NCBI GenBank assembly: GCA_965657495.1
Contig: CBFHPD010000074.1
Location: 1 to 9,755, forward strand
Length of the DNA stretch: 9,755 bases
Origin: JALQTD01 sp965657495
GTDB lineage: Bacteria > Bacteroidota > Bacteroidia > Flavobacteriales_D > Sanyastnellaceae
Direction: 5' to 3'
A program made the translations under genes and the position numbers. The notes beneath the pieces are model-generated. The model saw only the letters and a program-made list of their open reading frames with translations, was not told the DNA's origin and ran no database searches. Positions 6,353 to 9,755 of the stretch are shown here, one piece after another. The number at the start of each line of letters is the position of its first letter. Positions within the stretch are counted from its first letter, which is position 1.

Positions 6353-7222
6353 TCAGCCGAGGTAGCTCTTCAAAATCCGGCTGCGGCTGGTGTGCTTGAG
6401 TCGGCGGATGGCCTTCTCCTTGATCTGACGCACCCGCTCCCGGGTCAAATCAAAGCGCTCGCCGATCTCTTCCAACGTCATGGGGTGTTCCCCATTGAGC
6501 CCGAAGTACAAGCGGATGACATCGCCTTCCCGCGGGGTCAGCGTGCGCAGCGAACGCTCGATCTCCTTGCGAAGGGACTCGTTCATCAAATCCGTGTCCG
6601 GCGACGGCGTATCGCCTAGGCGCAGCACGTCCATCATCGTGCTCGAGCTCTCATCCCCCTCCTTCAACGGCGCATCGAGCGACGTGTGGCGGCTGGAGTT
6701 CTTCATGCTCTGCTTCACCTCGTCGAGCGTCATGTCCAACGTTTCCGCGAGTTCCGCAGCCGTCGGTGGGCGCTCGAACTCTTGCTCCAAGCGGGCAAAG
6801 GCCTTGTTGATTTTGTTGATGCTGCCGATCTTGTTCAAGGGCAGGCGCACAATCCGGCTTTGTTCCGCAAGGGCTTGGAGGATGCTTTGGCGGATCCACC
6901 AAACGGCGTACGAGATGAATTTGAAGCCGCGCGTCTCATCGAAACGCTGGGCGGCTTTAATCAGGCCGAGGTTGCCTTCGTTGATCAAGTCGGGCAATGA
7001 CAGGCCTTGGTTTTGGTATTGCTTCGATACAGATACCACGAAGCGGAGGTTGGCTTTCGTAAGCTTTTCGAGGGCCACCTGGTCGCCTTGTTTGATGCGA
7101 CGGGCCAACTCGACTTCTTCCTCCGCGGTGATCAGGTCGACGCGACCGATTTCCTGAAGGTACTTGTCAAGAGATGCAGTTTCCCGGTTGGTCACCTGCT
7201 TGGTAATCTTGAGCTGCCTCAT
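6353..7222 (-). CDS. rpoD: RNA polymerase primary sigma factor, Bacteroidota type
   Basis: A 289-residue housekeeping sigma-70 factor that directs core RNA polymerase to promoters. Region 1.2 is at about 17-47 (SLDKYLQEIGRVDLITAEEE). Region 2 is at 54-133 and contains NLRFVVSVSKQY, the core-binding LINEGNLGLIKAAQRFD and the -10-melting and recognition part FKFISYAVWWIRQSI. Region 3 is at about 136-215. Region 4 is at 226-280, with the helix-turn-helix TLEEIGERFDLTRERVRQIKEKA for -35-type recognition. Region 1.1 is absent and the non-conserved insert is missing, giving the short form usual in this phylum, where the promoter consensus is TAnnTTTG rather than TATAAT. The ATG at 7222 gives the standard MRQLKITKQ start. 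It lies 147 nt downstream of pnp on the same strand with no convincing promoter between, so cotranscription is plausible. Its stop is one base from the convergent glycosylase stop. Confidence 0.97.
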   Translation of the reverse strand: MRQLKITKQVTNRETASLDKYLQEIGRVDLITAEEEVELARRIKQGDQVALEKLTKANLRFVVSVSKQYQNQGLSLPDLINEGNLGLIKAAQRFDETRGFKFISYAVWWIRQSILQALAEQSRIVRLPLNKIGSINKINKAFARLEQEFERPPTAAELAETLDMTLDEVKQSMKNSSRHTSLDAPLKEGDESSSTMMDVLRLGDTPSPDTDLMNESLRKEIERSLRTLTPREGDVIRLYFGLNGEHPMTLEEIGERFDLTRERVRQIKEKAIRRLKHTSRSRILKSYLG

Positions 7223-7320
7223 ATAGTGGGGTTTGGTGGGTTACTGTTGAATGTTTGAGGGACGGAAGCCCCGCTGCTGGGATGCAACGGGGCGTTCGCC
7301 TGCTCGTGGGGATGCTTCAT
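7219..7320 (-). CDS. Possible 33-residue leader ORF overlapping the rpoD start
   Basis: An ATG at 7320 opens 33 codons (beginning MKHPHEQANAPLHPSS) ending in TGA at 7221-7219, which overlaps the rpoD ATG (7222-7220) as ATGA. The predicted peptide is rich in Pro, Asn, Ser and His and matches nothing I recognise. There is no Shine-Dalgarno, but that is also true of most genes here. A short open frame in a GC-rich spacer can occur by chance, so the only point in favour is the ATGA junction, which is a usual translational-coupling arrangement. Confidence 0.2.
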   Translation of the reverse strand: MKHPHEQANAPLHPSSGASVPQTFNSNPPNPTI

Positions 7321-7369
7321 GTAACGAAGCAATCACCGGGTGGGTTGCCTGCTTTCAGGCCAAAATTCA
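7223..7369 (-). other. Hairpin-rich spacer between pnp and rpoD
   Basis: Three stem-loops are visible. GCCTG/CAGGC at 7347-7360 has a 4-nt loop and begins 9 nt past the pnp stop. A 6-bp stem at 7313-7331 is built on GCTTC/GAAGC. A stronger one at 7268-7293 has GCCCCG/CGGGGC, then a C-A mismatch, then 3 bp around a 6-nt loop. None is followed by a T run on the minus strand, so none is a standard terminator. No TAnnTTTG promoter is evident. The spacer may be an mRNA-processing or stability region in a pnp-rpoD transcript. Confidence 0.4.
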
Positions 7370-9610
7370 TCAATCACGTGGGCGGCGGTCGCCGCGGTCG
7401 CGTCCGCGGCCGCCACGATCTCCGCGGTCACCGCGGTCACCGCGTGAACGGTCACCCCGCTCAGGACGCTCCACGTACCCTTCCGGCTTCGGCATCAGCG
7501 CCTTGCGGCTGAGCTTGATTTTGCCCGTCTTGGGATCGCGCCCGACCACTTTGAACTTGACGACTTCGCCTTCGGAAATCACATCTTCGACGCGTTCCAC
7601 GCGTTCCCAAGCCAACTCGGAAACGTGCAACAAACCGTCCTGTCCCGGGATGACTTCCACGAAGGCGCCGTACGGCATGATGCTCTTGACCTTGCCCTCG
7701 TATTCCTCCCCGATTTCGACCGTTGGTGGGAAAGCAATCGCTCTGATGCGCTTCACGGCATCGTCGATGGCGGTCTTGTTGGAAGCGGCCACTTGGACCA
7801 TGCCTTTGCCGTCCACGTCGTCGATGGAGACCGTCGCACCGGTAACGGCTTGGATTTCTTGGATGATCTTACCCCCTGGGCCGATGATCGGACCGATGGA
7901 TTCGCCCGGCACTTCGAACTGAACGATGCGCGGTGCGTGTTCTTTGTAGTCGTCGCGGGGCTCCGAGATTGAACCGAGCATTTCGCGGCGAATGTGGTGG
8001 CGGCCTTCGCGGGCCTGGGCCAGCGCTTCGCGGAGCTGCGTAAAGCTCAACCCCTTGATCTTGATGTCCATTTGGCACGCAGTGATGCCTTCCTCGGTGC
8101 CCGTCACTTTGAAGTCCATGTCGCCGAGGTGGTCCTCGTCGCCCAAGATGTCAGAGAGGACCACGTACTTGCCGGTTTCGGCATCCGTGATGAGGCCCAT
8201 GGCAATGCCCGAAACGGGCGCCTTGATTTTCACACCACCGTCCATCAATGCGAGGGTTCCGGCACAAACCGTGGCCATCGATGACGAACCGTTGGATTCC
8301 AAAATCTCAGAAACCAACCGGATGGTGTACGGGCATTCCTCTGCAGGCGGCAACACACCTTTCAACGCACGCCATGCCAAATTTCCATGGCCCACTTCCC
8401 GGCGGCTCGTGCCCCGCAAGGGACGCTCCTCACCGGTTGAGAACGGCGGGAAATTGTAGTGCAACAAGAACCGCTCGTTGCGGCGCACCAAGGCGCCGTC
8501 GATGAGCTGCTCATCGAGCTTCGTGCCCAACGTGAGCGTGGTGAGCGACTGCGTTTCACCCCGGGTGAAGATGGAGCTGCCGTGGCAACCTGGCAGGTAA
8601 TCCACCTCGGTCCAAATCGGACGGATATCCGTTGGTTTCCGGCCATCGAGGCGCATGTGCTCGTTCAGCAACAAATCGCGCACCGCTTTTTTCTGGGCCG
8701 ACTTGATGTATTGGGACAGCATGAAGCCCTTCTCCGCACGCTCTTCGTCGCTCAACGTGGCAACGAACGCTTCTTTGATGCGGCCGAAGGATTCTTTGCG
8801 CTCCTCCTTCGAGCTGCCGTTCTTCGCAGCTTCGTAAAAAGGTGCGTACAGCGCTTCGTTGACGCGGTTGCGCAGGTCTTCGTCGTGGTCTTCGTGGTTG
8901 TACTCGCGGGTGACGCCGTAGTGACCGGTTGACTTCGCCAACGCGATTTGGGCTTCACATTGCGCCTTGATCGCGGTGTGGGCCACTTCGATGGCATCCA
9001 CCATCTCGTCCTCACTGACCTCGTCCATTTCCCCTTCCACCATCACGATGGAATCCAGGGATCCTGCAACCATGATGTCCATGTCTGCCTGCTCGAGTTC
9101 CGAACGCAGCGGGTTCACGATGAACTCGCCGTTCACACGTGCTACGCGCACCTCAGAGATGGGGCCATCGAAGGGCACATCGCTGACCGCAATGCAAGCA
9201 GAAGCTGCCAATCCCGCCAAGCTATCGGGCAGGACCTCCTCATCCGCAGACATCAACTGGATCATGACCTGGGTTCCCGCGTGGTAGTCCTCCGGGAAGG
9301 TGGGGCGCAACGCCCGGTCCACCAAGCGCATCACCAACACTTCCGAATCGGAAGGCCGCGCCTCGCGCTTGAAGAATCCACCAGGGAAGCGGCCCGCGGC
9401 CGCATACTTTTCACGGTAATCGACCGTGAGGGGAAGGAAGTCCACTTCGTCCCGGACTTCGTGAGAAGAAACGACTGTGGCAAGGAGCATCGTGTCTCCG
9501 GAGCGCACCACGACGGAGCCGTGAGCTTGCTTTGCCAGTTTACCTGTTTCAAGGGTGATCTCGCGCCCATTGCCGAGATCGATGGTTTGGTTGTGTACCG
9601 TATAATTCAT
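7370..9610 (-). CDS. pnp: Polynucleotide phosphorylase (PNPase)
   Basis: A 746-residue 3'-to-5' exoribonuclease that degrades RNA by phosphorolysis and works in mRNA decay and RNA quality control. Order of domains: first RNase PH domain at about 10-145 (FFKREARPSDSE, MRLVDRALRP); helical PNPase linker at about 240-315; second RNase PH domain at about 325-550; KH domain with IGPGGKII at 576-583; S1 domain at 634-704 (YEGKVKSIMPYGAFVEV). Active-site features are present: phosphate-binding ESNGSSSMA with Ser442-444, and Asp487 and Asp493 of SDILGDED, matching E. coli Asp486 and Asp492. The C-terminus (718-746) is an Arg-Gly-Asp-rich tail. The ATG at 9610 is preceded by AGGA 4 nt upstream (9618-9615), a rare Shine-Dalgarno in this window. 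It follows rpsO and a structured leader, the widespread rpsO-pnp order, and precedes rpoD. Confidence 0.98.
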   Translation of the reverse strand: MNYTVHNQTIDLGNGREITLETGKLAKQAHGSVVVRSGDTMLLATVVSSHEVRDEVDFLPLTVDYREKYAAAGRFPGGFFKREARPSDSEVLVMRLVDRALRPTFPEDYHAGTQVMIQLMSADEEVLPDSLAGLAASACIAVSDVPFDGPISEVRVARVNGEFIVNPLRSELEQADMDIMVAGSLDSIVMVEGEMDEVSEDEMVDAIEVAHTAIKAQCEAQIALAKSTGHYGVTREYNHEDHDEDLRNRVNEALYAPFYEAAKNGSSKEERKESFGRIKEAFVATLSDEERAEKGFMLSQYIKSAQKKAVRDLLLNEHMRLDGRKPTDIRPIWTEVDYLPGCHGSSIFTRGETQSLTTLTLGTKLDEQLIDGALVRRNERFLLHYNFPPFSTGEERPLRGTSRREVGHGNLAWRALKGVLPPAEECPYTIRLVSEILESNGSSSMATVCAGTLALMDGGVKIKAPVSGIAMGLITDAETGKYVVLSDILGDEDHLGDMDFKVTGTEEGITACQMDIKIKGLSFTQLREALAQAREGRHHIRREMLGSISEPRDDYKEHAPRIVQFEVPGESIGPIIGPGGKIIQEIQAVTGATVSIDDVDGKGMVQVAASNKTAIDDAVKRIRAIAFPPTVEIGEEYEGKVKSIMPYGAFVEVIPGQDGLLHVSELAWERVERVEDVISEGEVVKFKVVGRDPKTGKIKLSRKALMPKPEGYVERPERGDRSRGDRGDRGDRGGRGRDRGDRRPRD
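7373..7459 (-). repeat. Arg-Gly-Asp repeat tail of PNPase
   Basis: The last 29 residues of PNPase contain five RGD triplets (residues 718-720, 723-725, 726-728, 729-731, 739-741). At the DNA level the tandem 9-mer CCGCGGTCA occurs at 7422-7430 and 7431-7439 with a degenerate third copy after it. Such low-complexity tails commonly bind RNA or partner proteins; this is inference. The tandem copies suggest the tail may vary in length between strains by slippage. Confidence 0.7.
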
Positions 9611-9678
9611 CTATTCCTAAAAATCATCCTGTGAGCTGCACCTCCGTTGAGGTGAAGCAGCGCCCCACACACAGGCGC
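9611..9678 (-). promoter_or_regulatory. Structured leader of pnp
   Basis: Between the rpsO terminator and the pnp start are two overlapping potential hairpins. The stronger has CACCTC/GAGGTG (9639-9644 with 9649-9654, loop of 4), extended by GCTG/CAGC (9635-9638 with 9658-9661) across a 3-nt bulge. The other has GCGCC/GGCGC (9660-9664 with 9674-9678, loop of 9). They share bases 9660-9661 and cannot both form fully. The strong stem ends 24 nt before the ATG. In E. coli pnp is autoregulated through RNase III cleavage of a leader stem; a similar role here is inference. No TAnnTTTG promoter is evident. Confidence 0.45.
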
Positions 9679-9679
9679 G

Positions 9680-9721
9680 AAAAAGAAGAAGAAGGCAATG
9701 GAAATTCCACTGCCTTCTTCT
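9680..9721 (-). terminator. Intrinsic terminator of rpsO
   Basis: GAAGAAGGCA (9688-9697) pairs with TGCCTTCTTC (9711-9720), extended by one A-T pair outside. After an A-C mismatch, four more pairs follow around a 3-nt loop. On the minus strand the stem is followed by TTCTTTTTC, a U-rich tract. It begins 11 nt after the rpsO stop, so it should end or attenuate rpsO transcription before pnp. Confidence 0.8.
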
Positions 9722-9732
9722 GTGCGAGTCAA

Positions 9733-9755
9733 TTAGCGACGCAATCCCAACTCCG
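9733..9755 (-). CDS. rpsO: Ribosomal protein S15, C-terminal end
   Basis: Only the last six codons and the stop are in the window. On the minus strand they read Glu-Leu-Gly-Leu-Arg-Arg-stop, the near-universal C-terminus of S15 (LGLRR in E. coli). The position directly upstream of pnp is the conserved rpsO-pnp arrangement, and an intrinsic terminator follows. S15 binds 16S rRNA in the 30S subunit. The call rests on the six-residue end plus synteny. Confidence 0.8.

Noticed and set aside
6354..6383. CAGCCG/CGGCTG pair after the glycosylase stop as its terminator
   Set aside because: The stem is only 6 bp with an 18-nt loop and no T run follows.
7268..7293. GC-rich hairpin as an intrinsic terminator of pnp
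   Set aside because: On the minus strand it is followed by TTCCGTCCC, not a U tract, and it is about 75 nt past the pnp stop.
8948..9634. 228-codon plus-strand frame opposite pnp
   Set aside because: The whole region is inside PNPase, whose catalytic and domain motifs are intact.

Overview
The window looks like a chromosomal segment from a fairly GC-rich member of the Bacteroidota, probably Flavobacteriales-like. The support is the short 289-residue primary sigma factor with an N-terminus typical of that phylum, the rpsO-pnp-rpoD order, the near absence of Shine-Dalgarno sequences, an ABCG-like ABC transporter with a CxxC motif of a kind I associate with Bacteroidota, and a parallel beta-helix lipoprotein. 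No tRNA, rRNA, CRISPR array, insertion sequence or phage gene is visible. The genes are very tightly packed.

Layout. (1) Positions 1-189, minus strand: the N-terminal 63 codons of a class I SAM-dependent methyltransferase, cut by the window edge. (2) 244-1160, plus strand: a two-gene unit, siaB-like kinase and siaC-like phosphoprotein, joined by an ATGA stop/start overlap. (3) 5716 down to 1157, minus strand: a two-gene unit of a beta-helix lipoprotein followed by a large composite ABC transporter, whose stop codon overlaps the siaC stop codon. (4) 5743-6351, plus strand: an AlkA-type HhH-GPD DNA glycosylase, divergent from the lipoprotein across only 26 bp. (5) 9755 down to 6353, minus strand: end of rpsO, an intrinsic terminator, a structured leader, pnp, a 147-bp hairpin-rich spacer, then rpoD. 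The rpoD and glycosylase stop codons are one base apart.

How it works together. The right third is core RNA metabolism and transcription: ribosomal protein S15, polynucleotide phosphorylase and the housekeeping sigma factor. The middle couples a cell-envelope lipoprotein to an export-type ABC protein with a large predicted periplasmic domain. The left part is a partner-switching signalling pair (SiaB phosphorylates SiaC in the known system) with neither the SiaA phosphatase nor the SiaD diguanylate cyclase in view.

Most notable observations: a textbook intrinsic terminator for rpoD (12-bp perfect stem, 6-nt loop, six U) lying inside the convergent glycosylase coding sequence; a possible 33-codon leader ORF whose stop overlaps the rpoD start; a structured pnp leader directly behind the rpsO terminator; the siaBC pair without its usual partners; and the composite ABC protein with about 200 residues between its last two membrane segments. 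I do not see a clearly new multi-gene defence or mobile system here. Most of the window is ordinary chromosome with interesting gene-boundary architecture.
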